From NCBI GenBank assembly GCA_035707965.1, contig DASSTJ010000107.1, positions 1 to 44,371 on the forward strand: a DNA stretch of 44,371 nucleotides. The letters run 5' to 3'. The stretch comes from DASSTJ01 sp035707965 (GTDB lineage Bacteria; Actinomycetota; Actinomycetes; Actinomycetales; Angustibacteraceae). The translations under genes and the position numbers were made by a program. The notes under the pieces were generated by a model, which saw only the letters and a program-made list of their open reading frames with translations, did no database searches and was not told the origin of the DNA. Below are positions 30,516 through 37,909 of the stretch, one piece after another (position 1 is the first letter of the stretch; every line of letters starts with the position of its first letter).

Positions 30516-30683
30516 TCAGCCGATCGCGCTCTTCAGGGCGTCGCCGAGCGCCCCTGCCTCGTCCGGCGTCATCTCGACCACGAGACGCCCCCCACCCTCG
30601 AGCGGCATCCGCATGATGATGCCCCGACCTTCCTTGGTCACCTCGAGCGGACCGTCCCCGGTCCTGGGCTTCATGGCGGCCAT
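30516..30683 (-). CDS. DUF3117 small protein
   Basis: 55 residues, starting MAAMKPRTGDGPLEVTKEG and ending DALKSAIG. The compact acidic/basic sequence is the typical DUF3117 protein of actinobacteria (M. tuberculosis Rv1211 belongs to this group). A purine-rich AAAGGGG about ten bases upstream serves as ribosome binding site. A start at the second Met (residue 4) is also possible. Function is not known; its strict conservation and short length suggest a structural or RNA/protein-binding role. Two hairpins follow the stop. Confidence 0.92.
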   Translation of the reverse strand: MAAMKPRTGDGPLEVTKEGRGIIMRMPLEGGGRLVVEMTPDEAGALGDALKSAIG

Positions 30684-30812
30684 ACGCCGATCCCCTTTCT
30701 TAGGTCGCGGGCGCGGACGGTCCGGTTCCGCAGCTCCCCTGGCAAGACCGTCGTGGCTGCGTGACGTTCTTCTCAGGGCGGCCGCAGGGCCCAGACCTTC
30801 GCGTGGTGCCCC

Positions 30813-30818
30813 TAGTAT
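30813..30818 (+). promoter_or_regulatory. -10 element TAGTAT of the enoyl-CoA hydratase gene
   Basis: TAGTAT is a strong match to TANNNT and would give a leader of about 45 bases containing AAGGAG before ATG 30869. Confidence 0.5.
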
Positions 30819-30868
30819 CCCGCGAGAACGCCCCAGCGGGAAATCATGATCGACTGAAGGAGCCCCAG

Positions 30869-31726
30869 ATGGCCGACACCGACAACCCGTCGAGCGACCC
30901 GCAGGGCGCTTCGGCGCCGGTCCGGTACGAGGTCGACGGCGGCGTCGCGACGGTGAGGCTGGACCGTCCGTCGACGATGAACGCCCTCGACGTCGCGACC
31001 AAGGAGGCCCTGCTGGCGGCCCTCCAGCGCGCCGCCGGCGACGACACGGTGCGGGCCGTCGTGCTCACCGGGTCGGGGCGAGCCTTCTGCGTCGGCCAGG
31101 ACCTCCGCGAGCACGCCTCGCTGCTGCAGCAGGCCCGGTCCGCAGCATCGTCCGGCGACGGCGAACCCTTCCAGCTCGACGACACCGTGCGCGACCACTA
31201 CAACCCGATCGTGCTGCTGCTCGCGACGATGGCCAAGCCGGTGATCGCCGCGGTGAACGGCGTGGCGGCCGGTGCCGGGGCGGCCTTCGCGTTCGCGTGC
31301 GACGTACGGCTCGTGGCGCAGAGCGCGGGCTTCAACCTGGCGTTCTCGGCGATCGGGCTCTCGTGCGACTCCGGCTCCTCGTGGTCGCTCCCGCGCCTGG
31401 TGGGGATCGCGCGCGCCAAGGACCTGCTGCTCTTTCCTCGCACCGTCGGTGCCGACGAGGCGCTGGGGCTCGGCCTGGCCACGAAGGTCGTGCCGGACGA
31501 CGAGCTGCCGGCTGCCGCCGCCGAGCTGGCCGGCCGCCTGGCGTCGGGACCTACGCGTTCGTACGCCGCCATCCGCGACGCCCTGCTCTTCTCCCAGAAC
31601 CACGACCTCGCGGAGTCCCTCGCTCACGAGGCCGAGCTGATGGGCAGCACCGGCCGCACGGAGGACCACGCGGCCGCCGTCCAGTCGTTCCTGGCCAAGG
31701 AGCCGCCGAGGTTCTCCGGCCGCTGA
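30869..31726 (+). CDS. Enoyl-CoA hydratase/isomerase family protein (PaaG/PaaB-like)
   Basis: 285 residues from ATG 30869, chosen for the AAGGAG eight bases upstream; the frame is open to 30761. The crotonase fold shows both oxyanion-hole segments: GSGRAFCVGQDLREH (about 67-81) and NGVAAGAGAAFAFACD (about 129-144). The later stretch FSAIGLSCDSGSSWSLPRLVG has the Asp seen in PaaG-type isomerases, where hydratases carry Glu. It may act on phenylacetate-type or fatty acyl-CoA intermediates; no paa genes are near, so the substrate is uncertain. Confidence 0.92.
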   Translation: MADTDNPSSDPQGASAPVRYEVDGGVATVRLDRPSTMNALDVATKEALLAALQRAAGDDTVRAVVLTGSGRAFCVGQDLREHASLLQQARSAASSGDGEPFQLDDTVRDHYNPIVLLLATMAKPVIAAVNGVAAGAGAAFAFACDVRLVAQSAGFNLAFSAIGLSCDSGSSWSLPRLVGIARAKDLLLFPRTVGADEALGLGLATKVVPDDELPAAAAELAGRLASGPTRSYAAIRDALLFSQNHDLAESLAHEAELMGSTGRTEDHAAAVQSFLAKEPPRFSGR

Positions 31727-31803
31727 GCCTCGGCCAGAGTCGGTCGTCCCGGCTACCGGTCGGCGTGCGGTCCGGGTGCACCGAGGGACTGGTGATCGCC
31801 ACG

Positions 31804-31833
31804 GTCCGAGTGCATCCATCGGTGCCCTCGGAC
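31804..31833. repeat. 7-bp inverted repeat between the hydratase gene and the 260-aa unknown
   Basis: GTCCGAG (31804-31810) and CTCGGAC (31827-31833) flank 16 bases, in the 164-bp gap between two convergent genes. It may act as a transcription terminator. Confidence 0.45.
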
Positions 31834-31890
31834 AACGCAGGGGGCCGCCGGCGCCGAGAGGAGTCCCCCACGGCGCTGGCGGCGCGTACC

Positions 31891-32673
31891 TCACTTCGTC
31901 GTCGATCCGCGTCCCGCGACGTGCGCCGCGAAGTCCTTGGTGTCGTTGAGGAGGGGGAGCCACGTGCCCACGCTCTGGCCGATCTTGCCCAGCTTGGCCA
32001 GCACCTCGTCGAGGTCGTCGGGGCTCTCGGTGATGATGACGTCGAGCGAGCAGACCTCCTTGGCGAGGGATGCCCCGATGCTGAAGCCGATGACGTCCGT
32101 GCGGGTCTGCGGGTCGCCGAAGCCGCACATGCCCACGCCAAAACGGAACTGGGGGTGCAGCGCCGCGGTCACCGGGTCCCCGGCGACGTTGCGGGGGATG
32201 ACGAGCGTCCCGCTGTGGTAGCCCGTGAACATGACGTAGTTGGTGGTCGTGACCGTGCCGGTCACGTCGCCGGTGTTGAGGTTGAGGCTGGCGTGGCACG
32301 AGGCGATGTGCCCCCCGCCGCTGCTGCGGTACTCACCCTTGGCCACGGCGTAGGGGAACGGCTGCACGGCTTGACCGGTGGGCACCGACTCGAGCCTCTG
32401 CTGGCTCACGGTCTGCACCGAGGCGTTCGTGTAGCCCTCGAGGTAGAGCGTCTGGACGTCGGGGATGTGCCGACGGGTACCCGACTGGATGACGTAGATG
32501 TCCGAGCTGCCGTCCGCGCGGACCACCGACCCGTTCGCGATCTGGGGGTTGTCCTCGCCTCCGGGCAGGTGCGGCGGGTACGGCAGGTCACCACCGGGGA
32601 GCTGGGGGCGGGGCAGCAGCGACTGGCGCGACGTCGGACCGGTGAACGTGTTCTCTCGCAACGACTCTTGCAT
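31891..32673 (-). CDS. Protein of unknown function with a 'RRHIPD' beta module
   Basis: 260 residues from ATG 32673; the upstream open frame runs into the GT-C gene region and is not used. Residues 1-45 are Pro/Gly-rich. Residues 48-101 form a module (VVRADGSSDIYVIQSGTRR, HIPDVQTLYLEGY, LESVPTGQ) like the short repeats 'k-rrhI-d...GY' found in some actinobacterial wall-associated proteins. Residues 115-200 are predicted beta strands with Thr/Gly repeats, and the end is a helix plus polar tail. Cysteines are at 126, 183 and 208. No signal peptide or membrane helix is seen. I do not recognise the family. It stands alone, 113 bp after the GT-C gene on the same strand. Confidence 0.72.
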   Translation of the reverse strand: MQESLRENTFTGPTSRQSLLPRPQLPGGDLPYPPHLPGGEDNPQIANGSVVRADGSSDIYVIQSGTRRHIPDVQTLYLEGYTNASVQTVSQQRLESVPTGQAVQPFPYAVAKGEYRSSGGGHIASCHASLNLNTGDVTGTVTTTNYVMFTGYHSGTLVIPRNVAGDPVTAALHPQFRFGVGMCGFGDPQTRTDVIGFSIGASLAKEVCSLDVIITESPDDLDEVLAKLGKIGQSVGTWLPLLNDTKDFAAHVAGRGSTTK

Positions 32674-32786
32674 GACGCATACCTCTCGTGAGCGGAACCG
32701 GCTCGTGGCCGGATGCTCAACAAGACGCGCCAGGGTCGTCCCTGATACATCGCCGCGCCGGCACGCCCGCACGGTCTGCTGGCCCG

Positions 32787-33956
32787 TCAGCCGATCCACC
32801 GGTGGTCCGCGAACGCCACCGAGAGGACGACGAGAGCGGGCGCGCAGACCACCGGCACCAGCCAGCGCAGGAAGCGCCATCGCTCGTGCAGGGTGAGCTC
32901 CGCGAGCAGCAGGTAGCCGGGAAACCACATGAGGGCGTAGCGAGCGGACGACGTCAGCATCGTCGAGCAGACCAGCACGGCGAGGTTGAGCAGCATCAGG
33001 AGCGCTTCGGCCCAGCGGCGCAGCCAGACCAGAGCGGCCGTGAGGGCGATCCCTGCGATCACGCAGGCGAGGTCGGCCCACCGTGCCACCGTGACGTCCC
33101 ACGCCTTGGCTGACGTCGCCGCGTGCCAGCCCGCAGCCAGCCCCTGCCACGGCCAGGCGATCTGCCGCACCCAACCGGTGGACTGCGCCTCCTGCCACGC
33201 TCCCAGGCGGCCCGTGCGCACGCTGAGGTAGACGACGTACGCCACCGCCGTCAGGGGCGCCAGCAGGACCGCCAGGGCGCCGCCACGCGGCAGCCACGAC
33301 CCCCGGCGGCGCCCCTGCTCGATACGCATGACCACCAGCGCGGCGACGAGGAAGACGCCGTTCACGCGCACGGCGCAGGCCCCGGCGGCAGCAAGAGCCG
33401 CCCACCACCAGCGCTCCCGTCGTCCGAGCAGCCACGCCCCCAGGCTCAGCGCGAGGAACAGCGCCTCGGTGTAGACAGCGGACAGGAAGATGCCGAGCGG
33501 GGCGACGCCGAGGTACAGCACCGCCCAGCGGCCGCTCCCAGGGGCTTGCAGCTCACCGACGCGGTGCAGGAGCCCAGCAGCTGCACCGCTGGCGGCCCAG
33601 CTGACCACCAGGCCCGCGGCGACGACGCTGCCGGCGAGCAGCGGCGCCAGCAGGGCCATGAGCAGGGGGTAGCCGGGGAAGAACGCCTGGTCGCAGCAGG
33701 GCAGGCCGGGCGGCAGGTAGCCGACCTCGGCGATGCGCACGTAGTGCCAGGAGTCCCACCAGGTGAAGCGCTCCGCCAGCCAGCGCCCGGGGTCCTGCGC
33801 CAGCAGCGTGGCCGCGACTCCGGTCGCCCACGACCAGCCGACGACGACCACCGCCAGCAGCGCGCGCGAGACGTACCACCAGCTGACGACGTGTCTTCTC
33901 GACGACGGGACCGCGAGCTGGGACGGCATGCGGCCCTGGCTCTCGTCGCCGGTCAT
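32787..33956 (-). CDS. GT-C-like polytopic membrane protein, PIG-V-like mannosyltransferase
   Basis: 389 residues with about ten hydrophobic helices. The loop after the first helix, ERFTWWDSWHYVRIAEVGYLP (near residue 66), carries acidic and aromatic residues like the catalytic loop of PIG-V and related GT-C transferases that use polyprenyl-phosphate sugars. The ATG overlaps the stop of the upstream GT-C gene (ATGA, 33953-33956), so the two are coupled and may work together. The substrate and acceptor are unknown; wall glycolipid or lipoglycan is an inference. A second block of charged residues (QSTGWVRQIAWPWQGL) lies near residue 256. Confidence 0.82.
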   Translation of the reverse strand: MTGDESQGRMPSQLAVPSSRRHVVSWWYVSRALLAVVVVGWSWATGVAATLLAQDPGRWLAERFTWWDSWHYVRIAEVGYLPPGLPCCDQAFFPGYPLLMALLAPLLAGSVVAAGLVVSWAASGAAAGLLHRVGELQAPGSGRWAVLYLGVAPLGIFLSAVYTEALFLALSLGAWLLGRRERWWWAALAAAGACAVRVNGVFLVAALVVMRIEQGRRRGSWLPRGGALAVLLAPLTAVAYVVYLSVRTGRLGAWQEAQSTGWVRQIAWPWQGLAAGWHAATSAKAWDVTVARWADLACVIAGIALTAALVWLRRWAEALLMLLNLAVLVCSTMLTSSARYALMWFPGYLLLAELTLHERWRFLRWLVPVVCAPALVVLSVAFADHRWIG

Positions 33957-35176
33957 GGCGGGTAGTCCGTGGGCGGCACGAACACGAGCAGGTGGTCCAC
34001 CCACTCGACCTGGAGCACCAGTCCGACCAGGGCCAGCACGACGACCGCCCCCCACATCAGGCGTGGCCGCCCGCGGACCGCCCCGGCCGCAGCTGCGCCA
34101 AGGGGGAACATCAGCAGCAGGTAGCGGAAGGTACTGGTCCACGGCTCCGTCGCCGCGAGCAGGTAGGCCGGGTAGGCGAGCAGCCAGGCCTGCAGCTCGG
34201 CGCCCACCCGGCGCCCCCACGGCGACAGCACGACCACGGTGAAGAGCAGGCACCCGAGCAGCAGCCAGAGCACGCCGTGCTCGCCGAGCAGCAGGCGCGC
34301 GATGCCGAACGCCTGCGAGAACGGGCGGACCTGTCCCCCGCTGCGCCACGTTCCCTGCGTCTCGGCGTAGGCCGAGGCGACCCCGGTGGTCCAGCCGACG
34401 ATCGCTGGCCAGAGCAGGCTGGACGCCGCCGCGAACAGACCGAGGGCGACGACCTGGACGCGCTCGGCCGCACCGAACGGGTCACGGCCACGGCGGCGCC
34501 AGCGGACGACGAGGTGCACGAGGACGACGACAGCGAACGGCGCCACGACGGGGCGGCTGAGCGCGAGCAGCAGCACCACGACCGCGGTGAGGCCGTACCT
34601 GCGCTCGACGAGCCAGAGCAGCGCCAGCGCGAGGAGCAGGATGCCCAGCGCCTCGCTGTAGCCGATCTGCAGCGTGGGTGCCGAGGGGAAGGCGCAGAGC
34701 AGCACGACGCCGGCCAGCCCGGCGTGCCGACCCGCTACCCGCTGCAGCAGCTGCAGCACGACCACCACGGCGCACGCGCCCAGCACCAGGTTCGTCAGGA
34801 CGGCCGCGGGCGAGAACGACAGACCGGTCACCGTCATCACCGCCTTGACGGTGTACGGGAAGCCGGGGAAGAAGGCCCACGCGTTCTGCTGCACCCCTCC
34901 GGCGGCGTCGAGGGGCAGCGGCACGGGGTAGCCCTGGGTGGCGATGATCTTGTACCACTGGGCGTCCCACAGGGTCGCCATGTCGAGGTACCCGGAGTGG
35001 TCGCCCGTCCAGATGCTCGGCAGCTGGCGCGTCGCGGCCCGGCTGATGACGACCCAGGCGAAGGCCCGCGTCACCGCGTACACGGCCAGGGCGACGAGGA
35101 CGTCCGGACGGCGAAGGGCGGGCGTGCCGCCGTCCGGCTGCCGCCGAGTCGTGGCGACCGGCGCCCGTGCCGTCAT
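33953..35176 (-). CDS. GT-C-like polytopic membrane protein, PIG-V-like mannosyltransferase
   Basis: 407 residues from ATG 35176, which overlaps the tag stop (ATGA, 35173-35176); an upstream start at 35224 would lie inside tag. About ten helices follow a basic N-terminus. The first outer loop contains WDAQWYKIIATQGYP and NAWAFFPGFPYTVKA (about residues 70-105), the same arrangement as in the neighbouring GT-C gene, so the pair is probably an old duplication. It likely transfers a sugar from a polyprenyl-phosphate donor outside the membrane; the specific reaction is not known. Confidence 0.83.
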   Translation of the reverse strand: MTARAPVATTRRQPDGGTPALRRPDVLVALAVYAVTRAFAWVVISRAATRQLPSIWTGDHSGYLDMATLWDAQWYKIIATQGYPVPLPLDAAGGVQQNAWAFFPGFPYTVKAVMTVTGLSFSPAAVLTNLVLGACAVVVVLQLLQRVAGRHAGLAGVVLLCAFPSAPTLQIGYSEALGILLLALALLWLVERRYGLTAVVVLLLALSRPVVAPFAVVVLVHLVVRWRRRGRDPFGAAERVQVVALGLFAAASSLLWPAIVGWTTGVASAYAETQGTWRSGGQVRPFSQAFGIARLLLGEHGVLWLLLGCLLFTVVVLSPWGRRVGAELQAWLLAYPAYLLAATEPWTSTFRYLLLMFPLGAAAAGAVRGRPRLMWGAVVVLALVGLVLQVEWVDHLLVFVPPTDYPP

Positions 35177-35757
35177 GCGCGACCGACGTGGCAGCCCGCG
35201 ACGTGGTCGTCGACGAGGCCGCACGCCTGCATGGCGGCGTAGGCAGTGGTGGGTCCGACGAAGACGAACCCGTTGCGTTTCAAGGCTCTTGCGAGCGCCG
35301 TTGACTCGGGGCTGGAGGAAGGGACGTCAGCGGACGTCGCCGGGCGTGGCCGCTCGTACGTCGGCGCGAAGGACCAGACGAAGGCGTCGAGACCCCCGGA
35401 GTCGCGAAGGCGGACGACGGCAGCGGCGTTCGTGACGGCAGCCCTCACCTTGGCGCCGTTGCGGACGATCGCGGCGTCCGCCAGGAGGCGGGCCACGTCT
35501 ACCTCGTCGAAGCGGGCGACGCGGTCCGCGTCGAACCCGGCGAACGCGCGCCGGAACGCCTCCCGCTTGCGCAGGATCGTCAACCACGACAGCCCCGACT
35601 GGAACGCCTCGAGCGTGATGCGCTCGAAGAGGGCGGACTCGCCGTGCACCGCGCGCCCCCACTCGTCGTCGTGGTAGGCGGTGTAGTCCGCCGTCAGGCC
35701 GGCCCAGGCGCACCGCGCGCGGCCGTCCTCGCCCACCACGAGACCGTTGTCGGTCAC
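35173..35757 (-). CDS. tag: DNA-3-methyladenine glycosylase I
   Basis: 194 residues. Base-excision repair enzyme removing 3-methyladenine. The zinc ligands C16, H29 (C-x12-H), H185 and C189 (H-x3-C) are all present, as are AWAGLTADYTAYHDDEWG and ITLEAFQSGLSWLTILRKR with the recognition Glu. Start GTG 35757 overlaps the stop of the SRPBCC gene (GTGA). As in M. tuberculosis (Rv1209-Rv1210), a DivIVA-like gene lies upstream, here with the SRPBCC gene between. Confidence 0.95.
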   Translation of the reverse strand: MTDNGLVVGEDGRARCAWAGLTADYTAYHDDEWGRAVHGESALFERITLEAFQSGLSWLTILRKREAFRRAFAGFDADRVARFDEVDVARLLADAAIVRNGAKVRAAVTNAAAVVRLRDSGGLDAFVWSFAPTYERPRPATSADVPSSSPESTALARALKRNGFVFVGPTTAYAAMQACGLVDDHVAGCHVGRA

Positions 35758-36218
35758 GCGGCCTCCGCCTCGCGCGCCAGCCGACGCAGCACCCTCGCGA
35801 ACACCACGTGGCCGACGACGCGCTCCACGACGGCGCCACCGGGCAGCGCGTGCACGCCGATGACGTCGGCACGCTCCTGCCAGGTGACGCGGGACCGTCG
35901 CGGTGCCACCGGCACGACGGTGAGCTCGACCTCGCCCGTGACGAGACGACCGTCCTTGCGCAGCCGACAGCGGCCCGCCGCTCTAGCATCGGGCGCCCGC
36001 CACGAGGTGACCGTCATGCGGTCGGAGTAGGCCAGCGGTCCGATGCCGGTGCGCGCCACCAGGCCGGAGCCCTCACCCTCTGACCGCCCGTCGTCCGCCG
36101 GCACGGCGTGCACCCGCGTGAGTGGCACCGTGCCGGTGTGCCTCCCCCAGTCCGTCAGCACGTCCCAGGTGCGCTGCGCCGGGGCGCTGACGATGCGGTG
36201 CACGGTGAACGTGCCCAC
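35754..36218 (-). CDS. SRPBCC family protein (polyketide cyclase/START-like)
   Basis: 154 residues from GTG 36218, one base after the stop of the DivIVA-like gene. The pattern FTVHRIVSAPAQRTWDVLTDWGRHTGTVPLTRV is the first strand and helix of the START-like ligand-binding fold; VEVEL-type strands and a long C-terminal helix (GAVVERVVGHVVFARVLRRLAREAE) complete it. It may bind a hydrophobic ligand. No catalytic residues can be named. Its position in an overlapping chain with repair and envelope genes does not settle a role. Confidence 0.85.
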   Translation of the reverse strand: MGTFTVHRIVSAPAQRTWDVLTDWGRHTGTVPLTRVHAVPADDGRSEGEGSGLVARTGIGPLAYSDRMTVTSWRAPDARAAGRCRLRKDGRLVTGEVELTVVPVAPRRSRVTWQERADVIGVHALPGGAVVERVVGHVVFARVLRRLAREAEAA

Positions 36219-36219
36219 G

Positions 36220-36678
36220 TCACTGCTCCCCGTCGTCCGGCAGTGCTGCCGGCGGCTCGTCGGCCGGCTCAGCCGGCGACACCGGCGACCCTGTCGACGG
36301 CGGCGACCCTGTCGACGGCGGTAACGGCGGCTCGCTCGACGGTTCGGCCGTCTCGAGCAGCTCCCCCCGCGTGCTGAGGACCACGCCCCGCTCGCGCAGC
36401 TCGTCGAGCTCGGCCTCGCGTGCGCGCAGCTCGTCGCCCAGTCGGTCGAGCACCTCGTCGACCTCGTCCATGCGGTAGCCGCGGAAGGCCAGCGAGAACC
36501 TCAGCCGGCCCAGGTCGTCGGCGGTGAGCCGGTCGGCGGGCAGCCGCAGGGACGGCACCGTCGTCGTGGGCTCCGGAAGGGCGGCGACGTCGGCGGCACC
36601 CCCGCGCAGCACGCCGGCGGCGACGGCGGCGACAGCCGCCACGACAGCGAGCACCACGAGGATCTGCAGCAGGGTCAC
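36220..36678 (-). CDS. DivIVA-domain membrane protein
   Basis: 152 residues from GTG 36678. One N-terminal membrane helix (about 4-26, Ala/Val-rich) is followed by a DivIVA-type segment: LPADRLTADDLGRLRFSLAF then RGYRMDEVDEVLDRL (46-80) leading into a short coiled coil to about residue 97. The C-terminal third is Pro/Ser/Glu-rich and disordered, and includes a duplicated PPSTGS unit encoded by an 18-bp tandem repeat. The full DivIVA/Wag31 coiled coil is missing, so it is not Wag31; the M. tuberculosis counterpart is the small Rv1209. It may recruit partners to curved or septal membrane. Confidence 0.85.
   Translation of the reverse strand: MTLLQILVVLAVVAAVAAVAAGVLRGGAADVAALPEPTTTVPSLRLPADRLTADDLGRLRFSLAFRGYRMDEVDEVLDRLGDELRAREAELDELRERGVVLSTRGELLETAEPSSEPPLPPSTGSPPSTGSPVSPAEPADEPPAALPDDGEQ
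36284..36319. repeat. 18-bp perfect tandem repeat inside the DivIVA-like gene
   Basis: GGCGACCCTGTCGACGGC at 36284-36301 is repeated at 36302-36319, keeping the reading frame and duplicating six residues in the disordered tail. Confidence 0.85.
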
Positions 36679-36750
36679 CGACGCATCGTGCCACGGACGA
36701 CGCCGGCGACCGCATCCGTGGGACCACGGACGGCGCGACGCCCCGCGGCC

Positions 36751-36784
36751 GTCAGCTCGGCCCGGCCGTCAGCTCGGCCCGGCC
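36751..36784. repeat. 17-bp perfect tandem repeat downstream of a small gene
   Basis: GTCAGCTCGGCCCGGCC occurs at 36751-36767 and 36768-36784, just before the stop of the 77-aa gene, in the 107-bp gap. It may weakly fold; no coding role. Confidence 0.75.
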
Positions 36785-36785
36785 C

Positions 36786-37019
36786 TCAACCCGCTGCCAC
36801 TACCGGCGGCTGCTCCGGCACCAGGCACGCGGTCAGCGCCCGCACGAGCTCGGGGACGTCCTCCTCCGCGAGGCGCACGGTGGCCACGCAGCGCTCGCCG
36901 TCCCAGATCGAGAGCACGACCCGACCGCGATCCGGGTGAGGCGTCACTCGCAGCGCCCGGCCTCGGACGTCACGGCCCAGCAGGGCTGTTCCTCCGCGCG
37001 GCAACGGCGTCACGCTCAT
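36786..37019 (-). CDS. Small conserved hypothetical protein
   Basis: 77 residues from ATG 37019, three bases after the stop of the LOG-family gene. The centre (RVVLSIWDGERCVATVRL, about 33-50) looks like two beta strands followed by a helix EEDVPELVRALTACLV, an arrangement repeated in small actinobacterial proteins next to LOG genes. There is one Cys in the strand and one in the helix. The function is not known. Its close spacing suggests translation together with the LOG gene. Confidence 0.72.
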   Translation of the reverse strand: MSVTPLPRGGTALLGRDVRGRALRVTPHPDRGRVVLSIWDGERCVATVRLAEEDVPELVRALTACLVPEQPPVVAAG

Positions 37020-37022
37020 GCC

Positions 37023-37904
37023 TCAGTGTGACCCGGGCCCGCGCGCCGGTCCAGCGGTTCGCGCCCGGCCGTTGGAGTCGACGACGATCCGCACGGCCTC
37101 AGCAGGGTCGTCCGTGAGCTGCAGCAGGCCGATGTCCTTCTCCCCGACGGTCCCGTGGCCGAGCGCGCTCGTGCGCAGCCAGTCGATGAGACCGCTCCAG
37201 TACGCCGTGCCCATGAGCACGATCGGGAAGGACGTCACCTTCGTGGTCTGCACGAGAGTCAGCGCCTCGAAGAGCTCGTCGAGGGTCCCGAACCCGCCGG
37301 GCAGCACGATGAAGCCCTCCGCGTACTTCACGAACATGGTCTTGCGAGCGAAGAAGTAGCGGAAGTTCACGCCCAGGTCGACGTACTGGTTGAGGCCCTG
37401 CTCGAACGGCAGCTCGATGCCGAGGCCGATCGACACGCCGCCCGCCTCGTAGGCGCCCTTGTTGGCCGCCTCCATCGAGCCCGGGCCCCCGCCGGTGATC
37501 ACGGCGTAGCCGGCCTGGGCGAGCAGTCGGCCGACCTCGACGCCGAGCGCGTACGTCGAGTCGCCCGGACGCGTACGGGCCGAGCCGAAGACGCTGGCAG
37601 CCGGGCCGACCTCGGCCAGGGCACCGAAACCCTCGACGAACTCGCTCTGGATGCGCAGCACGCGCCACGGGTCGGTGTGCAGCCAGCCCGGCTCGCCGCG
37701 GCTGTCGAGCAGCCGCTGGTCGGTGGTGCTCCCGGGCACGAGCGAGCGTCGCAGCCGCACCGGGCCCTGGTAGTAGGTGCGCTCGTCACCGTCCGGAGGC
37801 GGCTCCGTCGCGCTCGACGACGCCGCGCGCGCGGTCTGCTCCTGCGCCTGCTCCTCGTCGGCCCTGCGCTGGTCGTCCGCGTCGTCGGAGGACGTGCTCG
37901 TCAT
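37023..37904 (-). CDS. LOG family/TIGR00730 Rossmann-fold protein
   Basis: 293 residues from ATG 37904. After a charged disordered N-terminus (about 1-50) comes the Rossmann domain with GSARTRPGDSTYALG, VITGGGPGSMEAANKGAYE, and the family motif PGGFGTLDE that binds the phosphate of nucleotide 5'-monophosphate. Plant and some bacterial relatives release cytokinin bases from nucleotides; Rv1205 of M. tuberculosis has been linked to cytokinin production. The in vivo role here is uncertain. It is five bases after dapE; a TAGCGT seven bases before the ATG (37917-37912) could give an independent leaderless transcript. Confidence 0.9.
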   Translation of the reverse strand: MTSTSSDDADDQRRADEEQAQEQTARAASSSATEPPPDGDERTYYQGPVRLRRSLVPGSTTDQRLLDSRGEPGWLHTDPWRVLRIQSEFVEGFGALAEVGPAASVFGSARTRPGDSTYALGVEVGRLLAQAGYAVITGGGPGSMEAANKGAYEAGGVSIGLGIELPFEQGLNQYVDLGVNFRYFFARKTMFVKYAEGFIVLPGGFGTLDELFEALTLVQTTKVTSFPIVLMGTAYWSGLIDWLRTSALGHGTVGEKDIGLLQLTDDPAEAVRIVVDSNGRARTAGPARGPGSH

Positions 37905-37909
37905 GCCAG

